From CAYHHI01 sp964356335 (GTDB taxonomy: Bacteria; Arandabacterota; Arandabacteria; Arandabacterales; Arandabacteraceae), in contig CAYHHI010000010.1 in assembly GCA_964356335.1 (NCBI GenBank), positions 13,329 to 77,328 on the forward strand: a stretch of DNA of 64,000 nucleotides, given 5' to 3'. The notes beneath the pieces were generated by a model that was not told the origin of the DNA, made no database searches, and was given only the letters and a program-made list of their open reading frames with translations. Positions within the stretch are counted from its first letter, which is position 1, and each line of letters begins with the position of its first letter. A program made the position numbers and the translations under genes. This document shows, piece by piece, positions 7,680-16,718 of this stretch.

Positions 7680-10223
7680 CTACTTGACCACGACTATCTT
7701 ACGACTGCTGACCTGCTTCCCAGCCTCGAGCCTGCAGAAATAGATGCCCGGCGACACAGGCCGGCCCCACGAGTCAGTACCGTTCCAGGCAATCTCATGG
7801 CGACCCGCACTCAACCGCCCTTCCATAAGCGTCCTCACCTTCTGCCCGGCGATGCCGTAGACTGCGAGCTGGACCGAACGATCTTCCGGCAGAGCGAATT
7901 CAATGTTCGCTTTTGCATCAAATGGGTTGGGAAAGACTCGAGCCATGGTGAGACCGGGCTCGGCATCAACATCACGAGGGGTCTCGGCTGCAGCTGTCAC
8001 ATCAGAGTTCGATCGCTGCGCAAATATGTCCTGGTTGCCGCCCCTGGTCGAGCAGTATGCCACCCACATTCTTCCGTCGGAGGCCTGCGTCACCGATGAC
8101 CACTGATTACTGTACCATTTGCCGAACAACATCGATTCTTCCGACCAGTCAGCCCCATCATACCTCTTGTAGAACACGTTTCCAGATTTGGCATATGTGG
8201 CCCAGATCTCACCATCGGATGTCTGAGTGATTGAAGGGGATTGCTTGTCTCCCGCAGAATATGTCAGCCTCATATCATCCGACCAAGAGATCCCGTTGAA
8301 GATCTTATAGTAGACCTCGGACCGCCCATCCCTATCCGTGCACCAGACCACCCACAACTCCCCATCATCCGACTCCACGACTTCAGGATAATAATCCTGG
8401 GATTCGTTATTTGTCAGACGTTTCACGGAAGACCAGGAATCTCCATCAAAGGTCACGTAGTAAATCTCGTAGTTCCCATCCTTCCTGTTTGAACTCCAAA
8501 TCACCCAGATCAGGCCATCAGAAGCCTGAGTTATGGACGGCTCTATATCTGCAAACGTGTTTTGCGTCAAGCTGACATCCTGTGACCAGGATGTGCCGTC
8601 GTAGGTCTTGTAGTAGATCTCATAGCCACCTTCTCTGGCCGACTGCCAGACGACCCATATTCTCCCATCCTGGTCTTCGGCGATTGCGGGACATCCGTCA
8701 TCTCCCGCCTGGCTTGTCAGTCGTGTCTCGTAGGACCAGGTCTCTCCAAGGTCGGATGAAGTCTTGTAATAGATCTCCCCATCGCCGTTTCTGTCTGAAG
8801 ACCACGCCAGCCAGATGTCCCCCGAGGTCTGGACGATCGCAGGGTTCGCGTCGCTGGTAGAGTAGCCGGTCAGTCTGATCTCTGAGGCGCTGGTGAAGAG
8901 GCCCACATCAAGAGAGAGACTGTCGGTCCCGGAATATTCGCTGCTTCCAGAATCGCTCGCTGCCAACACTCGCCAATAGTAAGACACCCTGTCTCCAAGA
9001 TCATGCGTTGGAGTGTAAGAAGTGTCCGTGATGCCCGGGATAGTCACCATCGACGGATCGCTGAGGAAGTCGGCTGAGGTCGAGTATTCCAGAGTATATG
9101 TGTCTGCATTGTTCGACGGATGCCAGGCAAAAGTGGGGATAAGCGTAGTAGTCAGGGTTGCACCCTTGAACCGAGAGGCCCGTATTGGGGTCGAAGGCAG
9201 GTCTGTGGTGCAGTCAATCCAGATGGGGCTGGACCATGCCCTGGCAGCCAAAAACCGGTAAACCTTCACAAAGTAATAGTTCTCCCCTCCAGGAGGAGTG
9301 ATTACGGGATCCCAGCTGAAGGAGCTCCCGTGGAGCCAGGTCCAGGTTATGGGTAGGCCGTTCTCATACAGTTCAATGCACCCGAACGCATTACCGATAT
9401 CCGGATCACTAACATCTATCGAGAACTGAACATTGCCTACGTCAATGAACGTCTCTCCCATCCAGTGGCCACCTGCCCGAAACGTCAGTCGGAGATCTCG
9501 ATCACGTGTTGAATAAGTTCGATGGTTCCTCGTGGCATCCAAGATATCTGCCTTTGTCAGACTGCAGGCGAGGGCAACAGTCCAGTAACAACCCTGCCCC
9601 CAGCTTGCATCGTGAGTGTCTTGCGATCCGTCAGTGCCCACATGCCATCCCTTGTTCAGAATCTCGACATATCCATCCTGTTCCTGGTCAGTCCTCACCT
9701 CAACTGCGTTTATCCCAATATCCCCGATGGAAGAATAGGCATAGTCGTTAAAGCAACCCGGGCACGGATGATTGAAGGTTGCCGTACAACCACTTGTGGC
9801 GAGTTCCCTATAAAGAGAGTCGTAGTCACTCCAACTGGCTTTGAAGACATGATCGGCTTCAAATACATTACAGTGATCCCATCCAAGTCCAGTCCACTCT
9901 TGTCCGGCAATGGCAACAAACACGCCGTTCTCCGTGTAAGCATTTGCCTGAAAGCGTACGTCGGCATATTCACTGCCAGAAAGGCACACGTTGTGATCCG
10001 TCACAGCAAGGAAATCGACCTTAGCGGTATCTCTGGCGTATGCAAAAGCGCGGGCTGGAGTCCCCACCCCGTCCGAATATGAAGTATGAGAATGCAGGCT
10101 ACCCACATAGAAGTTATAGGGTGACTGGTCAAGATGCGCGGCGTGCCCATGCTCTGCTCCGAGGTGAAACGGGACGACCAGGATCAATATCCCCGAGAGT
10201 ACACACATCAACTTCTTTACCAT
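7680..10223 (-). CDS. Exported PHP-domain metallohydrolase-like protein with WSS repeats and FlgD-like tail
   Basis: 847 residues. After a signal peptide (1-23), residues 38-340 form a PHP-type domain: LHSHTSYSDG gives metal ligands His44/His46, VTDHN gives Asp77/His78, and later FNHPCPG and DTHDASWG. This is the CehA/McbA-like exported PHP group; the substrate is unknown, with phosphoesterase or amidohydrolase chemistry possible. A fibronectin-III-like segment follows (about 345-440), then at least five repeats built on IWLAWSSDRNGDGEIYYKT (about 455-755), resembling BNR/sialidase-type propeller blades. A C-terminal FlgD-like secretion tail (about 765-847) closes the protein. It has its own promoter and is monocistronic. 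Confidence 0.8.
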   Translation of the reverse strand: MVKKLMCVLSGILILVVPFHLGAEHGHAAHLDQSPYNFYVGSLHSHTSYSDGVGTPARAFAYARDTAKVDFLAVTDHNVCLSGSEYADVRFQANAYTENGVFVAIAGQEWTGLGWDHCNVFEADHVFKASWSDYDSLYRELATSGCTATFNHPCPGCFNDYAYSSIGDIGINAVEVRTDQEQDGYVEILNKGWHVGTDGSQDTHDASWGQGCYWTVALACSLTKADILDATRNHRTYSTRDRDLRLTFRAGGHWMGETFIDVGNVQFSIDVSDPDIGNAFGCIELYENGLPITWTWLHGSSFSWDPVITPPGGENYYFVKVYRFLAARAWSSPIWIDCTTDLPSTPIRASRFKGATLTTTLIPTFAWHPSNNADTYTLEYSTSADFLSDPSMVTIPGITDTSYTPTHDLGDRVSYYWRVLAASDSGSSEYSGTDSLSLDVGLFTSASEIRLTGYSTSDANPAIVQTSGDIWLAWSSDRNGDGEIYYKTSSDLGETWSYETRLTSQAGDDGCPAIAEDQDGRIWVVWQSAREGGYEIYYKTYDGTSWSQDVSLTQNTFADIEPSITQASDGLIWVIWSSNRKDGNYEIYYVTFDGDSWSSVKRLTNNESQDYYPEVVESDDGELWVVWCTDRDGRSEVYYKIFNGISWSDDMRLTYSAGDKQSPSITQTSDGEIWATYAKSGNVFYKRYDGADWSEESMLFGKWYSNQWSSVTQASDGRMWVAYCSTRGGNQDIFAQRSNSDVTAAAETPRDVDAEPGLTMARVFPNPFDAKANIEFALPEDRSVQLAVYGIAGQKVRTLMEGRLSAGRHEIAWNGTDSWGRPVSPGIYFCRLEAGKQVSSRKIVVVK

Positions 10224-10308
10224 ACTCGCACGCCCTACCTATACCTGACGTTGATTGCACCCCGAGCAGTCATGCCGTCAGAGACCGACGGTCCATCCGC
10301 CCCTGCAT

Positions 10309-10314
10309 ATTATA
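10309..10314 (-). promoter_or_regulatory. -10 element for the exported PHP gene
   Basis: A perfect TATAAT on the minus strand, about 85 bases before the ATG at 10223. No good -35 hexamer is seen at 16-18 bases, so strength is uncertain. Confidence 0.4.
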
Positions 10315-10546
10315 CTGGGCTACACGAAGCGCATGTGTTTAGGTTACATTTCTTCGTGCTGGCCTCATGGCGCCTTAGACCGCTGTGCCGCAATGCCGCT
10401 TTCACCGACTTACCTGCCGTTAGGGCATATGTCAGGGTATATATCTCGCCTATGCGTGCCCTTTCAGCCCTTTTCTCCGCGATGCTTACAACTCCATACC
10501 AGCTTATCATAAGGGCACCAAGGAATCAAGCTGAGCATACGATTTA

Positions 10547-10555
10547 TGGTATAAC
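10547..10555 (+). promoter_or_regulatory. Extended -10 promoter for tldD-tldE
   Basis: TGGTATAAC on the plus strand is an extended -10 element with one mismatch in the hexamer. No clear -35 is seen. Transcription would start near 10562, about 70-130 bases before the candidate tldD start codons. Confidence 0.45.
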
Positions 10556-10693
10556 GCTTGGTGGCCTCTTCTTCGGCTCATAGACAGGAGGTCCGGCGGC
10601 TTCAGGTTGACAACCCATGAGGGAAGTGGTATGCGTTCTCGGGATTCCGACGCGAAACAGCATAAGAGACGGTTCGATGAGTCAGAGAGAGAC

Positions 10694-12109
10694 ATGACCG
10701 AGCATCAGGTGGCATTCCCTCAAAAGCAAGATCTCGAAAAAGCTCTCAGCGCCGCGGTGGCAAGGGGCGCCGAGTTCGCCGAGATCTATGTTGAGAAGGA
10801 TACAGCCGACACCGTAAGAGTAGAGGAGCAGGTTGTCCGGGAGGCATCGCGCGGAGTAATACTGGGAGCCGGCGTCAGGGCAATATCTGGTGAGAAGATC
10901 GGATATGCCTATACGGATGACATCGATCCGGAGAGCCTCGTCGAGGCAGCCAAGGTTGCAGGCGAGATCGCCACTGAAGGCGGCGGCACCCACATCGCGG
11001 ATCTCACCGGGCTCACCGTCGCCCGACCTTATTCCATCATAAAGACATACCCCATTGAGATAGAAGCGGCAAAGAAGATCGAGGCTGCGTGGCGGGCCGA
11101 CCAAGCCGCGAGATGCTTTGATAAGAGGATCACGGAAGTCCTCATCGCCCTTATGGACGAGGACAAAACCATACTGGTCGCTAACTCCGAGGGTCTGCAT
11201 GTCACCGATAGGCAGATAATCACATCTATCCGGGTCACAGCTATCGCCCAAGAAGCAAGCTTGCGGCAACGCGGCTTCAAATCATTCAGCGGCAGGGCCG
11301 GCTACGAGCTCTTCGATGAGCAGTCGCCTGCCCAGGTTGGCACCGATGCCGCGAGGCAAGCGGTGCTCCTCCTCGATGCCCAGGAAGCTCCGGCCGGAAC
11401 GATGGCGCTGGTCCTTGCCAATGCAGGGGGAGGCGTGCTCTTACACGAGGCCATCGGCCATGGCTTTGAGGGTGACTTCATTAGAAAGAAGTCCTCCCTC
11501 TTCGCAGGAAGAGTCGGAGAGAAGATCGCTGCCGACGGATGCACGATCGTTGACGATGCTACCGTGCCGGGGAAGCGAGGAACAATCAACATCGATGATG
11601 AGGGCGTACCGGGCCGGCGAACAGTGCTCGTCGAAAACGGCATCTTGAAGGGCTTTCTCTATGACAAGCTCAACGCCAGGCTCATGAACACGGTCTCAAC
11701 CGGCAACGGCCGCAGACAATCTTACAGGAACGTTCCGGTTCCGAGAATGACTAACACCATCATGCTCGCGGGCCAGGTGCCTCCTGAAGAGATAATCGCG
11801 TCGGTCGCCAAGGGATTCTACGCAAAGGCCGTGGGCGGCGGGCAGGTTGACATATCGGGCGGCAACTTCGTTTTCGAGGTCACCGAGGGCTACCTGATCG
11901 AGAACGGCAAGATCGGAACGCCCGTCAGAGGAGCCAACCTGATCGGCAACGGAGGCGAAATCCTGACCAAGATAGAGATGGTGGGAGACGATTTTGCCTA
12001 CTACACCGGCTGGGGAACTTGCGGCAAGGCAGGCCAGGGAGTGCCCGTGGCTGATGGCATGCCGACAATAAAGATTTCTGAGATCACGATTGGAGGAACC
12101 AAATCGTGA
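10694..12109 (+). CDS. tldD: Metalloprotease TldD
   Basis: 471 residues from the ATG at 10694 (MTEHQV). TldD/TldE form a zinc-dependent heterodimeric protease that degrades unfolded or small peptides and, in E. coli, matures microcin B17 and degrades CcdA. The catalytic signature HEAIGHGFEGD is present in the middle of the protein (about residues 254-264), along with the family C-terminal GGGQVDISGGNFVFEVTEGY-type segment. The start was chosen by family length; ATG 10631 behind GAGGGAAG is a possible alternative that would add 21 residues. The stop overlaps the tldE start (GTGA), so the two are translationally coupled. Confidence 0.93.
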   Translation: MTEHQVAFPQKQDLEKALSAAVARGAEFAEIYVEKDTADTVRVEEQVVREASRGVILGAGVRAISGEKIGYAYTDDIDPESLVEAAKVAGEIATEGGGTHIADLTGLTVARPYSIIKTYPIEIEAAKKIEAAWRADQAARCFDKRITEVLIALMDEDKTILVANSEGLHVTDRQIITSIRVTAIAQEASLRQRGFKSFSGRAGYELFDEQSPAQVGTDAARQAVLLLDAQEAPAGTMALVLANAGGGVLLHEAIGHGFEGDFIRKKSSLFAGRVGEKIAADGCTIVDDATVPGKRGTINIDDEGVPGRRTVLVENGILKGFLYDKLNARLMNTVSTGNGRRQSYRNVPVPRMTNTIMLAGQVPPEEIIASVAKGFYAKAVGGGQVDISGGNFVFEVTEGYLIENGKIGTPVRGANLIGNGGEILTKIEMVGDDFAYYTGWGTCGKAGQGVPVADGMPTIKISEITIGGTKS

Positions 12110-13467
12110 GCATGGATTACGTCGATCTCGCAGGCGAGATCACGCGCGAGGCCAAAGCCAGAGGCGCCGATGACGCCGATTGCTTCGTCGAGACCGGGCG
12201 CGAGCTCACGATCAAGGTGAGAAGCGGCGAGGTCGAAAGTATTGAACGGGCGAGTTTCCGCGGCATGGGGATCAGGCTCTTTGTGGGCCAGCGGATGGGA
12301 TTCGGATTCACAACCGATTTCTCCAGGGCCTCCCTTGCGGACCTTGTGGAGAGGTGTCATGCCTTTGCACTTGCCACCACTCCAGACCCGGATGCAGGAA
12401 TCCCTGAGAGAGAGCATGTCGAGCCAGACGAAAGAGGCGAGGCAGGCGATCTCGAGATCAACGACCCGAGCATAGATGAGATTCCACTCGCAAAGAAGAC
12501 CGAACTCGCTCTTACCTGTGAGAGCGCAGCCTATGACTACGACAAGCGTATCAAGCATACCTACAGCACAGCCTACAGCGAACAGAAAGGCAGGATAATC
12601 ATAGCAAGGATGAGCTCTCGGCCAATCCTCTATGAGGCTACGAGCTTTGAAATACTCTGCGCACCTGTTGCCGAGGAGGATGGCGAGAAGAGAATGGGCA
12701 TCTGGACATCAGATGGGAGATTCTTCGCCGATATCGAACCGGCTCACCTGATTGGACAGACGGCGGCCAGGCAGGCGATAGCGATGCTCGGGGCCAAGAC
12801 TCCTCCCACCCAGAAGACAAATGTGGTCTTCAATCCTGCGACTGGAAGCGAAGTGATGGCACACATCTTCAATGGCCTTGATGGCCAGCGGGTCCTGAGG
12901 GGCATGTCGTTTCTGAAGGACAAGCTCGGCAAGCGCGTCGGCTCAAGGCTTGCGACCTTCGTTGATGATGGAAGGATGCCGAGGCGGATGGGGTCACGGC
13001 CCTTTGACGCAGAAGGTGTCCCAACAAGAAGAATTCCTGCCATAGCTAAGGGCATGCTGAAGTCTTACTTTTACGATTATCGTTCATCAAGGAAGGCCGG
13101 CACCAGTCCCACGGGAAATGCAAGGCGAGGATTTACGTCGATCCCCGAAGTCGCAGAGAATAATTTCTATCTCATCCCGGGCATAATGTCGAAAGATGAT
13201 TTGATCGGCAGCATCAAGGATGGGCTTCTTGTGACCCGCCTTCTCGGATTCGGCGTCAACATAACCACGGGGGACTACTCGAGGGGCGCTGAAGGCCTGT
13301 GGATCAAGGACGGCAAGATAAGTCACCCCGTTGATGGCATAACGATAGCGAGCAATCTCGGAGAGATGCTCAAAGGTATGGATGCCGTCGCATCCGATCT
13401 TCGCTTCTTCGGAAGATTCGGCTCGCCCACCTTCGCGATACGTGAGATGACAATCGCCGGGGAGTGA
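12106..13467 (+). CDS. pmbA: TldE/PmbA subunit of the TldD-TldE protease
   Basis: 453 residues, starting at a GTG that overlaps the tldD stop by four bases. It is a paralogue of TldD and has the family N-terminus (FVETGRELTIKVRSGEVESIE). It lacks the HExxH-type motif, as expected for the non-catalytic TldE partner, which pairs with TldD and encloses the active site. No microcin precursor gene is seen nearby, so general peptide turnover is the more cautious role. The gene ends 10 bases before the convergent M50 gene, with no room for an ordinary terminator. Confidence 0.92.
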   Translation: MSMDYVDLAGEITREAKARGADDADCFVETGRELTIKVRSGEVESIERASFRGMGIRLFVGQRMGFGFTTDFSRASLADLVERCHAFALATTPDPDAGIPEREHVEPDERGEAGDLEINDPSIDEIPLAKKTELALTCESAAYDYDKRIKHTYSTAYSEQKGRIIIARMSSRPILYEATSFEILCAPVAEEDGEKRMGIWTSDGRFFADIEPAHLIGQTAARQAIAMLGAKTPPTQKTNVVFNPATGSEVMAHIFNGLDGQRVLRGMSFLKDKLGKRVGSRLATFVDDGRMPRRMGSRPFDAEGVPTRRIPAIAKGMLKSYFYDYRSSRKAGTSPTGNARRGFTSIPEVAENNFYLIPGIMSKDDLIGSIKDGLLVTRLLGFGVNITTGDYSRGAEGLWIKDGKISHPVDGITIASNLGEMLKGMDAVASDLRFFGRFGSPTFAIREMTIAGE

Positions 13468-13477
13468 GCCTCTGCTC

Positions 13478-14587
13478 CTAGTTCGCTCTCATGACGGCGA
13501 TGAGATCGCCGCGGAACACCATGCCGACCAGGCGACCGTCGCTCGCGACCGGCATACCGGCCATACCGAGTTCGAGCATGCGCCTCAGGACCACTCGAAC
13601 GCTCTCCTCTGGACGCGCAACGCAGGCGCTGTCACATGGGGTCATCGAGGCTCCAACCGTTCTTGCCTCCCACTGGTCTTCGGGCACAGATGCAAGATGA
13701 GCTCGCGATAGCACACCCACAATCCTTCCATCCTGAATGACGGGTTGGACACCAGTATGGCTTGAAAAATACGCCGCGGCGGCCTGGAGCGTAATGGAGG
13801 GCGCGATGACTGCGAAGCCGGTTCTCATCACATCTTCGATCTTTGGGCCGGCCTGTATCGTCCGGACTCTGAAGATACTGAAATAGGCCAACCTCTCGAG
13901 GAAACTCCCGACAAGCACAAGCCAGAGGAAACTGAGCGTCCCCCAGGCCGCAGAGAGCATCGCTCCAAGGAAAACGATTCCGAGTCCCACGATTCTGCCT
14001 AAGGAGGCGGCGATCAACGTTGACCTGCCGAAATTCCCCGTGACTTTCCAGAGAAGCGCTCTGAGTACTCTTCCTCCGTCAAGAGGATAACCCGGGACAA
14101 GGTTGAAGCAGGCCAGCACCGCATTGGCATAAGTGGCATATTCGACCACCAGTGCCGGGGCAGCCTCAGCATAGGATTTCAGGATCACGAATCTCACAAA
14201 GCCGAGGACAGCGGCAATCCCGATGCTCGCAAGCGGACCCGCGATGGCCATTTTAAACTCGACGCCCGGCGTCCTGGGTTCGCTCCCCATGTGAGCCACG
14301 CCGCCGAAGATGAAGAGCGTGATCTTACTTATGGTGAGACCGTTTCTCTGGGCAACAAGTGAATGGGCGAGTTCATGCGCGAGAACCGATGCGAACAGGA
14401 CCACGGCTCCAATAGCGCTCACAAGCCAGGCGAGCGCCTCGGAAAGATTTGGACCACTCTCAGCAATGAATCCGGTGCGGAGCCAGTACACGAGAAGCCC
14501 GTAGATGATGAGCCAGGTTACATTTATCGAAATCTCAATGGATTTTATCCTGCCGAGCCGCAGGGAGGCCGATGGCCATATCCTCAT
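13478..14587 (-). CDS. Site-2 protease family (M50) membrane metalloprotease with CBS pair
   Basis: 369 residues with about six membrane segments in the first 235. HELAH (71-75) is the intramembrane zinc site and PLDGG (168-172) supplies the third ligand Asp170, both typical of the SpoIVFB-like M50B group. The C-terminal 110 residues form two CBS domains (GVLSRAHLASV and GMVFRGDLIAV), which usually sense adenine nucleotides. It would cleave a membrane-bound regulator or substrate that cannot be identified here. The ATG has AGGAAACTG just upstream. It follows DUF2284 and the pyr genes on the same strand and may be the distal end of that transcript. Confidence 0.88.
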   Translation of the reverse strand: MRIWPSASLRLGRIKSIEISINVTWLIIYGLLVYWLRTGFIAESGPNLSEALAWLVSAIGAVVLFASVLAHELAHSLVAQRNGLTISKITLFIFGGVAHMGSEPRTPGVEFKMAIAGPLASIGIAAVLGFVRFVILKSYAEAAPALVVEYATYANAVLACFNLVPGYPLDGGRVLRALLWKVTGNFGRSTLIAASLGRIVGLGIVFLGAMLSAAWGTLSFLWLVLVGSFLERLAYFSIFRVRTIQAGPKIEDVMRTGFAVIAPSITLQAAAAYFSSHTGVQPVIQDGRIVGVLSRAHLASVPEDQWEARTVGASMTPCDSACVARPEESVRVVLRRMLELGMAGMPVASDGRLVGMVFRGDLIAVMRAN

Positions 14588-14619
14588 CAGTTTCCTGACT
14601 CCTCAGCGTCCGTGAATTC

Positions 14620-15147
14620 TCAATCCACCAGAACCAGCCCGAAATAGTCGCCTTTCTCTTTTCGCGACCTCACAACCTCAATACTCAAGCCGTTGGCGCG
14701 CGCTGTGGCATACACGTCAATTCCGCAGGCCTCCATTGAAGGCCGAGCAAGATAGGGATGTAAGCAGCGTGCATCGATGTTGCACCTGTCACACAGATGA
14801 CAGGGTCCGGATCCGAGACCCAGCGCTTTGTAATAGCCTGCAAGGAATACCATTCTTTCGAGGCGCGGGATCATCTCGTTTATGATATCATTGTCATGAC
14901 AGTGAAGCAGAATCGCTTGCTTGTAGCAGGCCACTACCGCAGCAGTCTCCTTGGGCGCAGGAGTGAATGGCGGACAGGTAAGCCGCTTGCAGTAGCCCCC
15001 GCATCCAAACTGACACTTCATCCTCACCCAGGCTTCGCACCTCACGGTTGAAGCACTTATGACCTTTGCATCATGCGCACCGTTCTTCAAGGCAAATTCA
15101 AGAAAGGAAGAAAGGCTGCCATGCGCTCTTGGGGTCTTGGCCTTCAT
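14620..15147 (-). CDS. DUF2284 cysteine-rich metal-binding protein
   Basis: 175 residues. It belongs to the DUF2284 family of predicted metal-binding proteins: a cluster CQFGCGGYCKRLTCPP in the first half and CHLCDRCNIDARC in the second, spaced as for Fe-S centres. No membrane segment or signal is seen. The function is unknown; members often sit beside redox enzymes. AGGAGG stands 11 bases before the ATG. It lies downstream of pyrE on the same strand with a gap of about 120 bases, so co-transcription with the pyr genes is possible but not shown. Confidence 0.75.
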   Translation of the reverse strand: MKAKTPRAHGSLSSFLEFALKNGAHDAKVISASTVRCEAWVRMKCQFGCGGYCKRLTCPPFTPAPKETAAVVACYKQAILLHCHDNDIINEMIPRLERMVFLAGYYKALGLGSGPCHLCDRCNIDARCLHPYLARPSMEACGIDVYATARANGLSIEVVRSRKEKGDYFGLVLVD

Positions 15148-15269
15148 ATGCAGTTGCTACCTCCTCACGAACCTGCAATCCTGAAACGGATGCGGCCTGT
15201 AACCTCGATTCCGGGTTCAAGACCACCGGGTATCACGAAGGTCAGTCTTCTCGCCAGGCGGCCGCTCGA

Positions 15270-15881
15270 TCACATAACCTTGCTCTCTATGTCCCTGCTG
15301 CCCGGCTTGGTGAGCGGCACACCGGCGGCACACAGGGGACAAGCCTTCGGATCATAGTTCTCTATCTCGGCTCTCACAAGATAGGCAAATGGCACGCCAA
15401 ACTTCACACCGGCGCCACGGTTCACAATGGCGCCGATCCCGACAATATTCCCACCCTGGGACGCAACGACTCTTATCACTTCATTCGTGGACCGGCCAGT
15501 TGTGACAACGTCCTCCACAATCAGCACTCTCTCCCGAGTCTGAATCCCGAACCCGCGCCTCAATGTCATGGTTCCCGCTGCCCGCTCGACAAAGATGGAC
15601 CGTGCGCCGAGGGCGCGTGCCGCTTCATGCCCGATGATGATGCCCCCAAGCGCCGGGCTCACAACGACCTCGACAATGCCGCTGCCTATGCTTTCCTCGA
15701 CCAGTCGCCCGAGGTTCCGACCGACGGCCTCCGCCCTATGAGGAGCCTCAAGCAGAAGAGCACACTGGATGTACTTCTCACTGTGAAGCCCTGATGAGAG
15801 AACAAAGTGGCCGCTGAGGAGGGCGCTGCTTTCTTTCATCAGGTTCAAAACGCCTTGAGCACCCCGAGCTTCCTCAAGCAT
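15270..15881 (-). CDS. pyrE: Orotate phosphoribosyltransferase
   Basis: 203 residues. It converts orotate and PRPP to OMP, the fifth step of pyrimidine synthesis. The PRPP-binding motif VLIVEDVVTTGRST lies at 119-132, and the N-terminal HFVLSSGLHS is typical. A C-terminal ACPLCAAG pair of cysteines marks the PyrE subgroup often seen in thermophiles and candidate phyla. It follows pyrF with a 3-base gap and is the last recognisable pyr gene of the operon. Confidence 0.95.
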   Translation of the reverse strand: MLEEARGAQGVLNLMKESSALLSGHFVLSSGLHSEKYIQCALLLEAPHRAEAVGRNLGRLVEESIGSGIVEVVVSPALGGIIIGHEAARALGARSIFVERAAGTMTLRRGFGIQTRERVLIVEDVVTTGRSTNEVIRVVASQGGNIVGIGAIVNRGAGVKFGVPFAYLVRAEIENYDPKACPLCAAGVPLTKPGSRDIESKVM

Positions 15882-15884
15882 CCT

Positions 15885-16631
15885 TCACCTCCAAGCGTCA
15901 CCAATCTCGGCCTGAATCCTACGTAGCGTCTCGCCTGGATCTCTTGACGCGGTGACACTTCTCCCGACGACGACAAAGTCAGCTCCATCTCTTGCCGCCT
16001 GCACAGGCGTACCGGTTCTCGCCTGATCATCTTTGCCCTGCTCACCAAGCCTTATTCCAGGGACCACCGTGAGAAGGCTGTCGCCATAAGCATGCTTTAC
16101 GCGGCTCACCTCCAGCGGCGAGCAAACCACCCCGTCAACACCGGCTCCCGCCGCATCCCGGGCATAATCCAGGACTCTTGCAAGCGTATCACTGCTCCCT
16201 GCGAGACTCGTGAGCACCGTCACTCCGATTATCCTGGGTCTTGTCACACCGTCTGTTCCTGTCGGGAGACCAGCGGCGGAATTGACCGCAGAATGACGTG
16301 GAGCAGTGTGGTGAAGGCTCGCGCCCTTGAGCGCTGCCCGTATCATCTCGGTTCCGCCCGCACAATGCACCGTGAGCATGCTCACACCCATGGCAGCTGC
16401 GCCTTCCACCGCACCCATCACCGTGTTCGGTATGTCATGATACTTCAAATCAAGAAAGACCTCTCTGCCTTGGGCTCTCACCATCTCGACCGCCTTGGGG
16501 CCGCACGCCGTGAAAAGTATTGAACCAACCTTGTAAATCCCCACCTGCTCCCTGGTTGTCTCAACAATGCCCCGAGCCTCATCAAGACGATTGCAGTCAA
16601 GGGCGATTATTACCTTTGTCTTAGCTGCCAT
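15885..16631 (-). CDS. pyrF: Orotidine 5'-phosphate decarboxylase
   Basis: 248 residues from the ATG at 16631 (MAAKTKVIIALD); the open frame could extend to a TTG at 16664, but that adds non-family residues. It decarboxylates OMP to UMP. The catalytic DxKxxD motif is present as LDLKYHDIPNTV, with IALD at the N-terminus and a C-terminal phosphate-binding GDGADFVVVGRS-like segment. It is within the pyr operon between pyrD and pyrE. Confidence 0.95.
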   Translation of the reverse strand: MAAKTKVIIALDCNRLDEARGIVETTREQVGIYKVGSILFTACGPKAVEMVRAQGREVFLDLKYHDIPNTVMGAVEGAAAMGVSMLTVHCAGGTEMIRAALKGASLHHTAPRHSAVNSAAGLPTGTDGVTRPRIIGVTVLTSLAGSSDTLARVLDYARDAAGAGVDGVVCSPLEVSRVKHAYGDSLLTVVPGIRLGEQGKDDQARTGTPVQAARDGADFVVVGRSVTASRDPGETLRRIQAEIGDAWR

Positions 16632-16718
16632 CCAGAACCCCCAACGTTTCCCGAACTCTCGCAATCATGAATCCGGCGTGGCTGTCACCCACCAACCCTA
16701 CCCGAACTCAATTTGAAC

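Larger units (their letters stand above)
10224..10693. other. Divergent intergenic region between the PHP gene and tldD
   Basis: About 470 bases without a recognisable gene. It holds a perfect TATAAT facing left (10309-10314) and an extended -10 facing right (10547-10555). Three in-frame upstream starts for tldD also lie here: TTG 10607, ATG 10631 and ATG 10694. Nothing else is recognised. Confidence 0.4.
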
